A program made the position numbers and the translations under genes. This document shows positions 25,343 to 34,435 of a stretch of 64,000 nt of DNA, piece by piece. Source of the stretch: a bacterium. GTDB taxonomy: Bacteria; Orphanbacterota; Orphanbacteria; Orphanbacterales; Orphanbacteraceae. Positions within the stretch are counted from its first letter, which is position 1; each line of letters begins with the position of its first letter. The notes beneath the pieces were generated by a model. It worked only from the letters and a program-made list of their open reading frames with translations. It was not told where the DNA came from and did no database searches. The stretch covers positions 167,769 through 231,768 of the forward strand of contig JALGYY010000004.1 of assembly GCA_025782575.1 (NCBI GenBank), given 5' to 3'.

Positions 25343-26749
25343 ATGTCTACCATTCTTTATCGCGAAGGGGATACGGTGGTCGCTCCAGCGACCGCTCCCG
25401 GAGTGGGAGCACTTGCCGTGGTGCGTATCAGCGGCCCCGACGCGATCAGCATTGCCGACCGGATTTTCTCTGGCGCAACACCTTCCCGGGCGCCGCTCCG
25501 TACCATGCACCACGGCACGATTCTGAGCGTGGACGGCGAGCCGATAGACGAAGTGCTACTGACCGTTTTTCGAACGCCCCATTCCTATACCGGTGAAGAT
25601 TCCGTCGAGATTTCATGCCACGGCGCTCCCTATCTGGTGCGGCGCATCGTGGACCGGGTCGTGGCGGAGGGGGCGCGGCTTGCCGGGCCGGGAGAGTTCA
25701 CACGCCGAGCTTTCCGGAACGGGCGCATCGACCTGGCCCAGGCCGAAGCGGTGGCGGACGTCATTCAGGCTCGAAGCGCCGGCGCCGCCCGTTCCGCTCT
25801 CCGCCAGCTTCATGGCGGCCTCTCGAAGCGCCTACAGAGTATGCGGCACCAACTGATCGACGTGCTTGCCGATGTCGAGGCCGACCTCGATTTCGCAGCC
25901 GAGGAGGAGGTACCGTCGTATGATAGAGAGGCGGTGAAGGCGACACTCGGAGAAGTGCTCACGATTATCCGGGATCTGATTGAAAAGGGCGAGCGGGGGA
26001 GGATCGTGCGGGACGGCGTTCGGGTGGTGATCGCGGGGCGGCCGAACGCGGGGAAGTCGACGCTCTTCAATGCACTTCTGGAAGAGGACCGGGCGATCGT
26101 CTCGGAAGAACCGGGCACGACTCGCGACGTGCTCGAGGGAGAGATCGAGCTTGGCGGGATCCTGTTCACGCTGCACGACACCGCCGGCGAAAGAGAAGAG
26201 GCGACCGGGGCGATTGAGACGGAGGGCATTCAGCGGGCGAAGGCGAAGCAAAAAGAAGCGGATATCGTTCTTCGCGTGGCGGACCGGTCCGTGGCGCTTA
26301 CCGGGGACGAGAAGAGGCTGGCCCGTGGAGAGCACGATCTTCCGCGCCACCTGCTGGTGTTCACCAAAGGAGATCTTCCCGCCGGGCCGGATGCCGCGGC
26401 TTTCGACGACGCTCCCCGGGCGTCCCGTCCCCTGACTGTTTGTGTTCCGAGCGGAGAAGGGCTGGATGAGTTGCGGGCCGATCTGCTACGGCTGGCAGTC
26501 GGCGAGAAAGAAGCCGGGGCCGGAAAGCAGGGCGTGGCGGGCGACGCCGACGTCACAAGCCGGCGCCATCTCCAGGCGCTTCGAACGGTCGAACGGGCGG
26601 TCGTTTCAGGAGCAGCGACGGTTCGGGAGGGGGAGCTTCTAGCCGAAGACCTTCGCGCAGCACTGAACGGGCTCGACGAAATTACTGGTGAGGGGGCGCG
26701 GGAAGAACTGCTCGACGAGATCTTCTCCCGCTTCTGCATTGGAAAGTAA
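25343..26749 (+). CDS. mnmE: tRNA modification GTPase MnmE
   Basis: With MnmG, MnmE makes the cmnm5 modification at U34 of certain tRNAs. The 468 residues include the folate-binding N-terminal domain (TIVAPATAPGVGALAVVRISGP type), the helical domain and the G domain: P-loop GRPNAGKSTLFN (about 233-244), EEPGTTRD switch and DTAGERE. The C-terminus ends CIGK with the catalytic Cys. Length and order before mnmG are standard; the Shine-Dalgarno is weak. Confidence 0.97.
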   Translation: MSTILYREGDTVVAPATAPGVGALAVVRISGPDAISIADRIFSGATPSRAPLRTMHHGTILSVDGEPIDEVLLTVFRTPHSYTGEDSVEISCHGAPYLVRRIVDRVVAEGARLAGPGEFTRRAFRNGRIDLAQAEAVADVIQARSAGAARSALRQLHGGLSKRLQSMRHQLIDVLADVEADLDFAAEEEVPSYDREAVKATLGEVLTIIRDLIEKGERGRIVRDGVRVVIAGRPNAGKSTLFNALLEEDRAIVSEEPGTTRDVLEGEIELGGILFTLHDTAGEREEATGAIETEGIQRAKAKQKEADIVLRVADRSVALTGDEKRLARGEHDLPRHLLVFTKGDLPAGPDAAAFDDAPRASRPLTVCVPSGEGLDELRADLLRLAVGEKEAGAGKQGVAGDADVTSRRHLQALRTVERAVVSGAATVREGELLAEDLRAALNGLDEITGEGAREELLDEIFSRFCIGK

Positions 26750-26753
26750 AGTG

Positions 26754-28637
26754 ATGAGCAGAACGGACGGAAAATACGATGTAGCGGTAATCGGGGCGGG
26801 TCATGCCGGGGTGGAGGCTGCGCTTGCCCCTGCCAGGCTCGGCTTCCGTGTTCTGCTCCTCACGCTCGACAGGCTGGCGGTCGGGCGGATGTCATGTAAC
26901 CCTGCAATCGGCGGCCTCGCCAAGGGGCACCTGGTCCGGGAGATCGATGCCCTCGGCGGAGAAATGGCGCGCGCGATCGACGCGGTGGGAATTCACTTCA
27001 AGCTGCTGAACCGGAGCCGCGGCCCGGCTGTGCAGGGCCCGCGGGCACAGGCGGATAGAGACGGCTATTCCGCGTACATGCTGGGGGTTGTGGAGAACGA
27101 GCCGAACATCGACCTGAAAGATGGAGAGGCAGCCGACCTGATCGTTACCGGTGGCGAGATACGGGGTCTCGTGACAGCCACCGGCGAAAAATACAGCGCA
27201 GACTCTGTCATTCTGACGGCCGGAACCTTTCTCTCCGCGGTCATGTTCACCGGCGACAGGAAAGTGGCGGGTGGACGGAGGAACGAGCCGGCCGCCGAGC
27301 GACTGGGCGAGCGGATGCGAACACTCGGGTTCCGAACCGCTCGGCTGAAAACAGGGACGCCCCCGCGGGTGAGGCGGAGCACCGTCGACTGGAGCCGGGC
27401 CTGGGAACAGAAACCGGACAGGCCACCCCTACCGTTTTCATTTGGAACGGAGTCGATCGACCGGCCCCAAGTCTCCTGCTGGATTACCAGAACGAACGAT
27501 AAAACGCACGACATCATCAGGCGGAATCTCGACCGATCCCCACTCTTTCGGGGTGAAATCGGCGGCGCCGGGCCCCGCTATTGCCCGTCGATAGAAGACA
27601 AAATCCACCGCTTTGCCCATCAACCGTCTCACCATGTCTTTCTGGAGATCGAAGGGGGGGACTCGGACCTCGTTTACCCGAACGGGCTGTCGACCAGTCT
27701 TCCGGAAGATGTGCAGGAAGAATTTCTGAGGTCCATCCCGGGGCTTGAGGAGTGTGAGATGGTCATCCCCGGGTATGCCGTGGAGTACGATTTCTTTCCG
27801 AGCGATCAGATCCGGCGCTCACTTGAAACAACACTTGTAGAAGGGCTCTATCTCGCCGGACAGATGAACGGCACGTCCGGTTACGAAGAAGCGGCGGCCC
27901 AGGGGATCATGGCCGGCATCAATGCCGCGAACCGATGCCGGGGGGATCGGCCGCTCGTTCTCTCCCGGGCGGAGGCGTATATCGGCGTTCTGGTGGACGA
28001 TCTCGTAACGCGTGTGCCCCGCGAACCGTATCGTATGTTTACTTCCCGGGCGGAACACCGCTTGATTTTGCGACATGACACAGCCGACGTCCGGCTTGCC
28101 CCCGTGGGCGCCGCGCTCGGCCTCGCGTCGGAGGCGGCCGCTCGGCGCGCGGCCGAGAAGGACCGCGATGCCCGCCGGGAGATCGCCTATCTGTCGTCCC
28201 GAACCGCCCCATTCCACGAGGCGAATGAGTTGACGGAACGGCTCGAAGCGGGACCGGTAAGACCGGGAACCAAAGTTGTCGAAATTCTGCGCCGCCCCGC
28301 TGTCTCTTATGACGACATTCTCCCCCTTCGGGATGGTGAGCCGCTGCCCGCCCCGCCCCTCCGGCGGGAGGTGGAAGTACGGGTAAAATACGCGGGCTAC
28401 GTGGAGCGACAGATCCGGCTCGTGGAGAAGCTGAAGAAAATGGAGAACCGGTCGATTCCCACGCACTTTGCATATGAAGAGGTCGGAGGCCTTTCCAACG
28501 AGGCGGAGGAGAAGCTGACGGCTTTCCGTCCGGAAACGCTCGGCGTCGCCTCGCGGATCGAGGGTGTGACGCCGGCGGATGTCTCGCTGCTTGTGGTGTA
28601 CCTTGATCGATGGGAGCGGACGGAGGAACTGTCGTGA
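26754..28637 (+). CDS. mnmG: tRNA uridine-5-carboxymethylaminomethyl modification enzyme MnmG
   Basis: This is the FAD-dependent partner of MnmE. The 627-residue product has the Rossmann motif VAVIGAGHAGVEAAL at its N-terminus, then MSCNPAIGGLAKGHLVREIDALGG, LKTGTPPRV and GLYLAGQMNGTSGYEEAAAQG, and the C-terminal helical domain with YAGYVERQ. ATG at 26754 follows the mnmE stop by four bases; GTG 26751 is an alternative. The stop overlaps the rsmG start as GTGA. Confidence 0.97.
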   Translation: MSRTDGKYDVAVIGAGHAGVEAALAPARLGFRVLLLTLDRLAVGRMSCNPAIGGLAKGHLVREIDALGGEMARAIDAVGIHFKLLNRSRGPAVQGPRAQADRDGYSAYMLGVVENEPNIDLKDGEAADLIVTGGEIRGLVTATGEKYSADSVILTAGTFLSAVMFTGDRKVAGGRRNEPAAERLGERMRTLGFRTARLKTGTPPRVRRSTVDWSRAWEQKPDRPPLPFSFGTESIDRPQVSCWITRTNDKTHDIIRRNLDRSPLFRGEIGGAGPRYCPSIEDKIHRFAHQPSHHVFLEIEGGDSDLVYPNGLSTSLPEDVQEEFLRSIPGLEECEMVIPGYAVEYDFFPSDQIRRSLETTLVEGLYLAGQMNGTSGYEEAAAQGIMAGINAANRCRGDRPLVLSRAEAYIGVLVDDLVTRVPREPYRMFTSRAEHRLILRHDTADVRLAPVGAALGLASEAAARRAAEKDRDARREIAYLSSRTAPFHEANELTERLEAGPVRPGTKVVEILRRPAVSYDDILPLRDGEPLPAPPLRREVEVRVKYAGYVERQIRLVEKLKKMENRSIPTHFAYEEVGGLSNEAEEKLTAFRPETLGVASRIEGVTPADVSLLVVYLDRWERTEELS

Positions 28638-29299
28638 CACCGGTCATAGAAGAATTGCTCGACTATGCGCGGCAAAGCGGGCTGGAGCCGTCCACCGGGG
28701 CGGCATCACAGATGGAGGTCTATCTCGAAGGTCTTCTGCAGCGAGGGAAACGCCTTTCGCTATTTTCTCTCGGCGATCTTACTCCGGAAATTGTCGTGGG
28801 ACGGCACTTTCGGGACGCATTGAACGGCCTGTTGCACGTTCGGCCCCAGCAGGGGGCGGAGGTCCTCGACTATGGCGCGGGAAGTGGCGTGGTCGGTATT
28901 GTGTGGGCGATCTTTCGGCCGGACCTCCACGTCACTCTTCTCGAGTCGATGGGACGAAAGGCGTTTTTTCTGTTCGGCGCGAGAGACATGTGCAAGCTGG
29001 ACCAGGTCGGTGTGTACGAAGGTCGGGGTGAGGATCTCGCCGGGGAGCATGGGAAGGAACTCTTTGATATTGTCGTGAGCCGTGGGATTCCTGCAAGCGG
29101 GCGAAATCTGGAAGCGGTGCGCGATCTTCTTCGCCCGTTTGGTGTGGGGCTCTTCTTTAAAGGGCCGGAGTCGGCGGAAGCTTTCAAGGAGGCGGTTCGC
29201 ACGGTTCGCAGCCTTACAGTCGTGGGCGAAAAACAGGTATCTCTCGGAGAGAGCAAGCGGCGGATATTTGTTACGGTCAAGAAGGTCGTTGTCGAATAG
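28634..29299 (+). CDS. rsmG: 16S rRNA (guanine527-N7)-methyltransferase RsmG
   Basis: This SAM-dependent methyltransferase acts on G527 of 16S rRNA. The 221 residues carry the SAM-binding motif VLDYGAGSGVVGIVWAI, an acidic LLESMGRKAFFL strand and a VSRG segment near the active site. GTG at 28634 overlaps the mnmG stop and has GGAGG 7-8 bases upstream, better than the frame-open ATG at 28610. It is the last gene of the cluster. Confidence 0.9.
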   Translation: MTPVIEELLDYARQSGLEPSTGAASQMEVYLEGLLQRGKRLSLFSLGDLTPEIVVGRHFRDALNGLLHVRPQQGAEVLDYGAGSGVVGIVWAIFRPDLHVTLLESMGRKAFFLFGARDMCKLDQVGVYEGRGEDLAGEHGKELFDIVVSRGIPASGRNLEAVRDLLRPFGVGLFFKGPESAEAFKEAVRTVRSLTVVGEKQVSLGESKRRIFVTVKKVVVE

Positions 29300-29350
29300 A
29301 GGTTGCACCTCGCGTCCCGCCATCACCACATTACAGTCGCCGCCACTCGA

Positions 29351-29418
29351 GTTCTGGGGACACAATACGCAATTCCGTCAGAACGGAACGTGAGAATTGC
29401 GTATTGTGTCCCCAGAAC
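29351..29418. repeat. REP-like perfect 25-bp palindrome with 18-base loop between rsmG and thrC
   Basis: Arms 29351-29375 and 29394-29418 are perfect reverse complements, containing TTCTGGGGACACAATACGC and its mirror. The loop is 18 bases. It lies between convergent genes and abuts the thrC stop, so it may also terminate transcription from both sides. A diverged single arm with the same TATTGTGTCCCC core occurs at 63066-63079. Confidence 0.85.
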
Positions 29419-30611
29419 TAAGAGTTTCCCGCACGGTCTTCGTTCTCGAACAGGTGCCAGTATTTGACCCCCGCGCCGGTGTTGAAGAGTACGATCTGCT
29501 CTCCCGGGTCGACGGCACCGGTCTTCAGCAGTTCGCGAAGCGCCGCGACCGTGGCGCCCCCTTCAGGCGCGCCGAAGACCCCCTCGGATCGAGCCATCAG
29601 CCGGACGCCATCGAGCATTTCCTCGTCACTGACCGCAAGGGCGGTGCCGCCACTCTCGCGGAGCGCACGAAGAATGAGGAAGTCACCGACCGCGGCGGGA
29701 ACGCGCAGGCCATCGGCGACGGTTCGACCCCCCTCCCAAGGTTCAGCGAACTCATCGCCCCGCTCGAAAGCGCGAACCATGGGCGCGCACCCGGTTGACT
29801 GCACGGAAACCATCCGCGGGCGCTCGGAGCCGATCCACCCGAGCTCTTCCATCTCGTCGAACGCCTTCCACATTCCCACAAGACCCGTTCCTCCCCCGGT
29901 GGGATAGATCACCACATCCGGAAGGGTCCAGCCGAACTGCTCGGCGAGCTCATAGCCGAGAGTCTTCTTTCCCTCGAGACGATACGGTTCCTTCAGGGTG
30001 GAAACATCGAAGCGTCCTTCATCGCGCACTCCCTCGGCGGCCAGTTTTCCGCAATCAGTGATGAGGCCGTCTACGAGCGTGACCGTCGCACCGAAAGCCC
30101 GGCACTCCGCGATAAACAGAGGAGGAACATCACGGGGCATGAACACGAAGGCCGGCAGGCCGGCAAGGGCGGCGTAAGCGCTCATAGCGCCGGCTGCATT
30201 TCCGGCGGACGGGACCGACAGCGCGCCGGCACCGAGCTCCGCAGCTTTGGCCACGGCAAGAGACAACCCTCTCGCCTTGAACGACTTTGTCGGGTTCAGA
30301 CCCTCTTCTTTGATGAACAGCCTGGATGCCCCCACAATTTTCCCGAGCCGGTGGGCGCGCAGAAGGGGTGTCCAGCCCTCACCGAGGGAGAGCCGGTATT
30401 CGGGGGCGAGCACGGGAAGGAGTTCGGCATACCTCCAGAGGGTGGGCTCCCGCCGGGTAATCTCTTCGCGCCGGATAGTCCGCTTCGCGGCCTTGAGGTC
30501 ATATCGGGCGAGGAGCGGTCTCTCGCATGAAGGGCAGAGGTTTGCAAGGTGGCCGGCATCCTCTGTTTTACCGCAGAGGCCGCACTCGAGATGGCTCAGA
30601 AAGCTTTTCAT
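29418..30611 (-). CDS. thrC: Threonine synthase (PLP-dependent) with N-terminal zinc ribbon
   Basis: Threonine synthase converts O-phospho-L-homoserine to threonine. From ATG 30611 (397 residues) the protein starts with a zinc-ribbon pair CGLCGK and CPSC (about 10-29). The PLP fold follows, with the lysine in NPTKSFKARG (about K112), the phosphate-binding SAGNAAGAMSAYAA and GGGTGLVGMWKAF. The zinc ribbon and size match the archaeal-like/short class of threonine synthases. The frame is open to 30731, but no better start is seen. Related PLP lyases are the main alternative. Confidence 0.85.
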   Translation of the reverse strand: MKSFLSHLECGLCGKTEDAGHLANLCPSCERPLLARYDLKAAKRTIRREEITRREPTLWRYAELLPVLAPEYRLSLGEGWTPLLRAHRLGKIVGASRLFIKEEGLNPTKSFKARGLSLAVAKAAELGAGALSVPSAGNAAGAMSAYAALAGLPAFVFMPRDVPPLFIAECRAFGATVTLVDGLITDCGKLAAEGVRDEGRFDVSTLKEPYRLEGKKTLGYELAEQFGWTLPDVVIYPTGGGTGLVGMWKAFDEMEELGWIGSERPRMVSVQSTGCAPMVRAFERGDEFAEPWEGGRTVADGLRVPAAVGDFLILRALRESGGTALAVSDEEMLDGVRLMARSEGVFGAPEGGATVAALRELLKTGAVDPGEQIVLFNTGAGVKYWHLFENEDRAGNS

Positions 30612-30667
30612 GGGGGCGACATTAGCACATGAAGACAGGGGAACAGCCCCCTGCAATCGTGGAGATC

Positions 30668-30676
30668 TGTTATAAT
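30668..30676 (+). promoter_or_regulatory. Extended -10 promoter element for the PHP-domain gene
   Basis: TGTTATAAT is a perfect extended -10 (TGnTATAAT), 58 bases before the ATG at 30734 in the divergent thrC/PHP intergenic region. No good -35 is present, as is common with extended -10 promoters. A small hairpin, CAGGGG...CCCCTG, lies just upstream at 30636-30653. Confidence 0.6.
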
Positions 30677-30733
30677 GATAAAGAGTCAAGCAGGTCTCCC
30701 CCCTCACTATTTTCACTTGGCCGGGCCACACTT

Positions 30734-32644
30734 ATGACGAGCAGAAATTTCCCGCCCACGGGACGTTCCATGCGGTGGACCGTTCCCGCTCTCTTGATGG
30801 TGCTGTTCACGGTTGTCGCGCCGGCGGTTTACGCTGTGCCGGTCACCCTGACCATCGTCACGCTCGAAGCGGAAACGGGAGACACGATTGCAACGCGTAT
30901 CGCCATCGTCGATTCGTCGTTGAAAGAGCGCTATCCCATACCCATGGAGATCGGCTTTTACCACACGGCGAATGGCGGCTACCACTACGCCGCCGGCTCA
31001 ACAACAGTGATCCTCCCTCGCGGACCCGCCGAAATCCGGCTTTCCCGCGGTTTCGAATACACACCGATTGTTGACACAGCGGATATTCAGAGCGACACGA
31101 CGATCGCCTATTCGCTTCCGCGGTGGATCGACATGAACAATTTGGGTTGGTATAGCGGCGACAGCCACGTTCACCTGAATCATCCGGGCGGCACCTATAT
31201 AATCGACCCCTCTGAGGGGCACATGATGGCGGGCGCCGAGGGGCTGAACGTCGCGAACTGCCTCGACCAGGAATGGTTTTTCTCAGGAGGAATCGATCCC
31301 GCCAGCACACCGGACCGGATCGTTTACATGTCGGAGGAATACCGGAGTTCGAGTTACGGGCACTATTGTCTGATCGGGCTTTCGTCGCTTGTCAGTCCAT
31401 GGGGGTCGATCTGGTATCCCCTCGGCACGGATGCGGCGGACTCGGTTCATGCTCAACCCGGTGCACTCATTATCGCCGCTCACCCCATTACCACCGACTC
31501 GACGGAGCAGACAGGCGTCTGGCCGGGAAGCGGCCTTGCTCGCGGGTTGCCGATGGATGTGATCGGGGGCGCCATCGATGGCTTCGACCTGTTCAGCTAC
31601 AGCAATTTCGTGGGCGGGGGAATCGAGACGGATCTCTGGTACAAACTGTTGAATTGCGGATTCCACCTTCCGGTATCGGCAGGGACAGACGCGGCAATGA
31701 ATCGCGAACAAGATCTCCCCCTCGGCGGCTACAAGGTCTACGTCGACCTGGAGGGAAGTACGTTCGACTTCTGGGCGTGGTGCGATCAACTGGCGCGTGG
31801 CCGGACGTTCGTCACCAACGGCCCGCTTATCACCACATTCACTGTGGACAACGTATTGGCCGGCGACAGCACGAATCACATCGGGCCGGGGCCGCTTGCC
31901 GTAACCGGCTCCCTCTCTGTTCGGTCGGAGGTCCCACTGGACCGGGCGGAGATTGTCATGAATGGAAATGTGGTAAAGACGATCCTGTTCGGCGGGTCGG
32001 GAACCCTGGACACCAGCTTTGCTTTGAATGTAAACGGGAGCGCCTGGATTGCGGCGCGCGTCTATGGCGAATCGGTCGACTGGCATACGATTGGGGATAC
32101 GCTCTTTGCCCATACCGGCCCGGTCTATGTCTCTATGAACGATGTTCGCAATGTGAATCCGAGCGATGCACAGGATTTCGTCGCGTGGATCGATGACCTG
32201 GAGGCGCTCGTCCTTTCTCAAGGATCGTGGGCGGCGCCGGCGGACTCCGCCTGGGTGCGGGCTGAAATCGATGCCGGCCGCGCGTTTTATCAGAATCTGA
32301 TCGTGGCAACCGGGATCGGAAACGACAGCGGGGCCGAAGGCACAGAAACCGCGGTGCGCTTTGCCGATCTCTCCAGGACCCCCAACCCCTACTCGGCCAC
32401 GTCCGGTGTCTTGCAGCTTGAGATCGGGAATAGTGGCGCGCCGATCCCGGTGATAGTCGAAATGTACGATCTCCGAGGGCGGCGGGTGAGGCGTCTCGTG
32501 GACGGCGACCTGCAGCCGGGGTGGCACCGCATTCCCTGGGATGGTCGCGATGACAGCGGCCGAATCCTGGCGTCAGGTGTCTACTTCGCCCGCATCGTTT
32601 CAGAAGAGAAGTACTTGACCCGCAAAATGATCCTGGTTCGCTGA
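30734..32644 (+). CDS. Secreted PHP-domain metal-dependent hydrolase (CehA/McbA-like) with FlgD-Ig-like tail
   Basis: The product has 636 residues. A signal peptide (cleavage after VYA) begins at the MRWTVPALL segment, so ATG 30770 is an alternative start. The PHP-like metal motif GDSHVHLNHPGG lies near residue 140; further His/Asp candidates are AAHP and SAGTDAAMN. The arrangement matches CehA/McbA-family proteins, which hydrolyse phosphoesters or carbamates; the substrate is not predictable. The C-terminus (YDLRGRRVRRLVDGDLQPGW, then SGVYFAR and RKMILVR) is a FlgD-Ig / type IX-like sorting tail, so surface display or secretion is expected. Confidence 0.82.
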   Translation: MTSRNFPPTGRSMRWTVPALLMVLFTVVAPAVYAVPVTLTIVTLEAETGDTIATRIAIVDSSLKERYPIPMEIGFYHTANGGYHYAAGSTTVILPRGPAEIRLSRGFEYTPIVDTADIQSDTTIAYSLPRWIDMNNLGWYSGDSHVHLNHPGGTYIIDPSEGHMMAGAEGLNVANCLDQEWFFSGGIDPASTPDRIVYMSEEYRSSSYGHYCLIGLSSLVSPWGSIWYPLGTDAADSVHAQPGALIIAAHPITTDSTEQTGVWPGSGLARGLPMDVIGGAIDGFDLFSYSNFVGGGIETDLWYKLLNCGFHLPVSAGTDAAMNREQDLPLGGYKVYVDLEGSTFDFWAWCDQLARGRTFVTNGPLITTFTVDNVLAGDSTNHIGPGPLAVTGSLSVRSEVPLDRAEIVMNGNVVKTILFGGSGTLDTSFALNVNGSAWIAARVYGESVDWHTIGDTLFAHTGPVYVSMNDVRNVNPSDAQDFVAWIDDLEALVLSQGSWAAPADSAWVRAEIDAGRAFYQNLIVATGIGNDSGAEGTETAVRFADLSRTPNPYSATSGVLQLEIGNSGAPIPVIVEMYDLRGRRVRRLVDGDLQPGWHRIPWDGRDDSGRILASGVYFARIVSEEKYLTRKMILVR

Positions 32645-32690
32645 GGTTGATCCGCGCCTATCAATCAGTACGGCCGCGACGGCCGCGAGG

Positions 32691-33302
32691 CTAAGGCTTA
32701 GCGGAGCCCGCCCACTCTTCGCGTAGAATGGAATGGCAGACTTCGTCGTGCCAGTCCCCCCCGATATTCAACATCTGACGAAGCACGCCGTCCCGCGACA
32801 TACCGGCTTTTTCGGCTGTACGGATGCTGGCGACGTTGTTAGGTGCGCAGCGCCAGCTGAGCACATCCCACGGCCAGGCGGAGAACCCCCACGTAATCAT
32901 GGCGAGAAGCGCTTCGGTGCCGAGCCCTTGTCCCGCCATGTCTCCGTGGATCCACATGCCGACCTCTCCCCGGCGATCCTGAACCGGGCGGCCCCGCAAA
33001 TGGAAACCGGTCCCCCCGAGCAGGCGACTCTCATCCGGCGCCCAGATCCCAAGGGTGAATTCCTTGTTTTCAAGATACTCGGCGACGAATTTACGCACGA
33101 GCCCCTCTCCCACCTCGGGTGTGTACTCTCCCCGTGACCAGGGCATCCATTCCGAAAGGTGCTTCTTGGAAGAATCAACGGACTTGGCAAGGGCGGGGCC
33201 GTCACCGAACCGGTAAGCGCGAAGGACGAATCGATCAGATTCCAATCTCTCAGGAGCAACGAAGGGGCGAGGGTTATCTTCGGTCATGATTGCTGTCGTC
33301 AT
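32691..33302 (-). CDS. GNAT N-acetyltransferase (RimJ/RimL type)
   Basis: This is a 203-residue acetyl-CoA-dependent acetyltransferase. The N-terminus LESDRFVLRAYRFGDGPALA is typical of RimJ/RimL-like members, and the acetyl-CoA loop appears as GDMAGQGLGTEALLAMITWGF. The motif CAPNNVASIRTAEKAGMSRDG is the usual N-x-x-S-x-x-x-x-E-K-x-G signature. Possible substrates are ribosomal protein N-termini or amino-sugars; none can be assigned. A purine-rich GGAAGAGG directly precedes the start. Confidence 0.88.
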   Translation of the reverse strand: MTTAIMTEDNPRPFVAPERLESDRFVLRAYRFGDGPALAKSVDSSKKHLSEWMPWSRGEYTPEVGEGLVRKFVAEYLENKEFTLGIWAPDESRLLGGTGFHLRGRPVQDRRGEVGMWIHGDMAGQGLGTEALLAMITWGFSAWPWDVLSWRCAPNNVASIRTAEKAGMSRDGVLRQMLNIGGDWHDEVCHSILREEWAGSAKP

Positions 33303-33450
33303 CTCCTCTTCCGGCCGGAGAGATTAAAGATCGGACCGCCTGGGAGGCGCGAATGGAGTATGCTCACCAAGCTTGAACGTCGGACCGATCATACACTCAC
33401 GTACGGATTGTCGGCAGGGCGTTTCTGTGTGGACATGGAAAGAAGCATTC

Positions 33451-34428
33451 ATGAGTAGCAGCGGGAAAGCGCGAGGGGGTGTTTTCGGCCGGTGGGTCAC
33501 AGCACTCCTGATCGGCACGGCGCTTTTGTCGATCTCGTGCGTTCCGCAACGGGGCGGCGGCGGGGGAGCACCTAGACACCGGCTCGGTGGTCCGGCGCAT
33601 CACCCCCTCACCTCCATCAAGCATGTCATTATAGTAAGCGTGGATGGCCTCCGTCCGGATGCGATCCCCCTCGCCGATACTCCTACCCTGGACAGACTCA
33701 TTGCACAGGGGCTCTACAGCGACCATGCGGAAACGGCTCGCCCCTCCCTCACTCTGCCGAGCCACGTCTCCATGCTTACCGGACTGACGGTCGAACATCA
33801 CGGCGTTACATGGAACGGTTACAAGCCCGGTTTCACGAGCGACGCGACGGTATTCTCCGAGGCGAAAAAGGCCGGTCTTTCAACAGCGATCTTTACGGGA
33901 AAGAGCAAGCTGCTCTATCTTGCCCGTCCGGGAACGGTTGACGTCTTGCGGGGATGGATCGCCGAGGGGGACTCCGCCTGGAAAGAGGGGTCGAGTGCCC
34001 GGGTTGCCGAAGCGTTCGCCCGAGAATGGACTTCAGCCGGTTTCGCCCTCACGTTTATCCATCTTCGTGAACCGGACAGCTACGGGCATGGTTACGACTG
34101 GATGTCGCCGGAGTACTTGCGCGGCGTCGAAATCGTGGATCGGGCGCTCGGCTCGATCATTTCCACGCTCGAGAACGCAGGCTCCTGGGGCAAGACAGCC
34201 CTTATACTCACCTCCGACCACGGAGGGTTCGGAGATCACCACAAAGAGCGGCGCATCGAAAACTACACGATTCCGTGGCTCTGCGTCGGGCCCCACATAG
34301 AAAAGGGCGGTCTACTCGACCGCCCCATCCGAACCTATGATACATGTCCGACAGCGCTTCGGTTACTCGGCCTCGATCCGCCGACCGGAATCGACGGCCG
34401 CGCCGTTCTCGAAGTGACCCCACGCTGA
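33451..34428 (+). CDS. Alkaline-phosphatase-superfamily phosphodiesterase, probable lipoprotein
   Basis: The 325-residue product resembles the type I phosphodiesterase / nucleotide pyrophosphatase family. Metal- and nucleophile-bearing segments are visible: VSVDGLRPD, SLTLPSHVSMLTG (Thr nucleophile), LREPDSYGHGYDW and LTSDHGGFGDHH. The N-terminus has a hydrophobic stretch ending ALLSISC, a probable lipobox, so it should act in the periplasm. ATG 33451 has GAAAGAAG upstream; the open frame back to 33373 is unlikely coding. The substrate is unknown (nucleotides, phosphodiesters or phospholipid head groups). Confidence 0.85.
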   Translation: MSSSGKARGGVFGRWVTALLIGTALLSISCVPQRGGGGGAPRHRLGGPAHHPLTSIKHVIIVSVDGLRPDAIPLADTPTLDRLIAQGLYSDHAETARPSLTLPSHVSMLTGLTVEHHGVTWNGYKPGFTSDATVFSEAKKAGLSTAIFTGKSKLLYLARPGTVDVLRGWIAEGDSAWKEGSSARVAEAFAREWTSAGFALTFIHLREPDSYGHGYDWMSPEYLRGVEIVDRALGSIISTLENAGSWGKTALILTSDHGGFGDHHKERRIENYTIPWLCVGPHIEKGGLLDRPIRTYDTCPTALRLLGLDPPTGIDGRAVLEVTPR

Positions 34429-34435
34429 ACACGAA

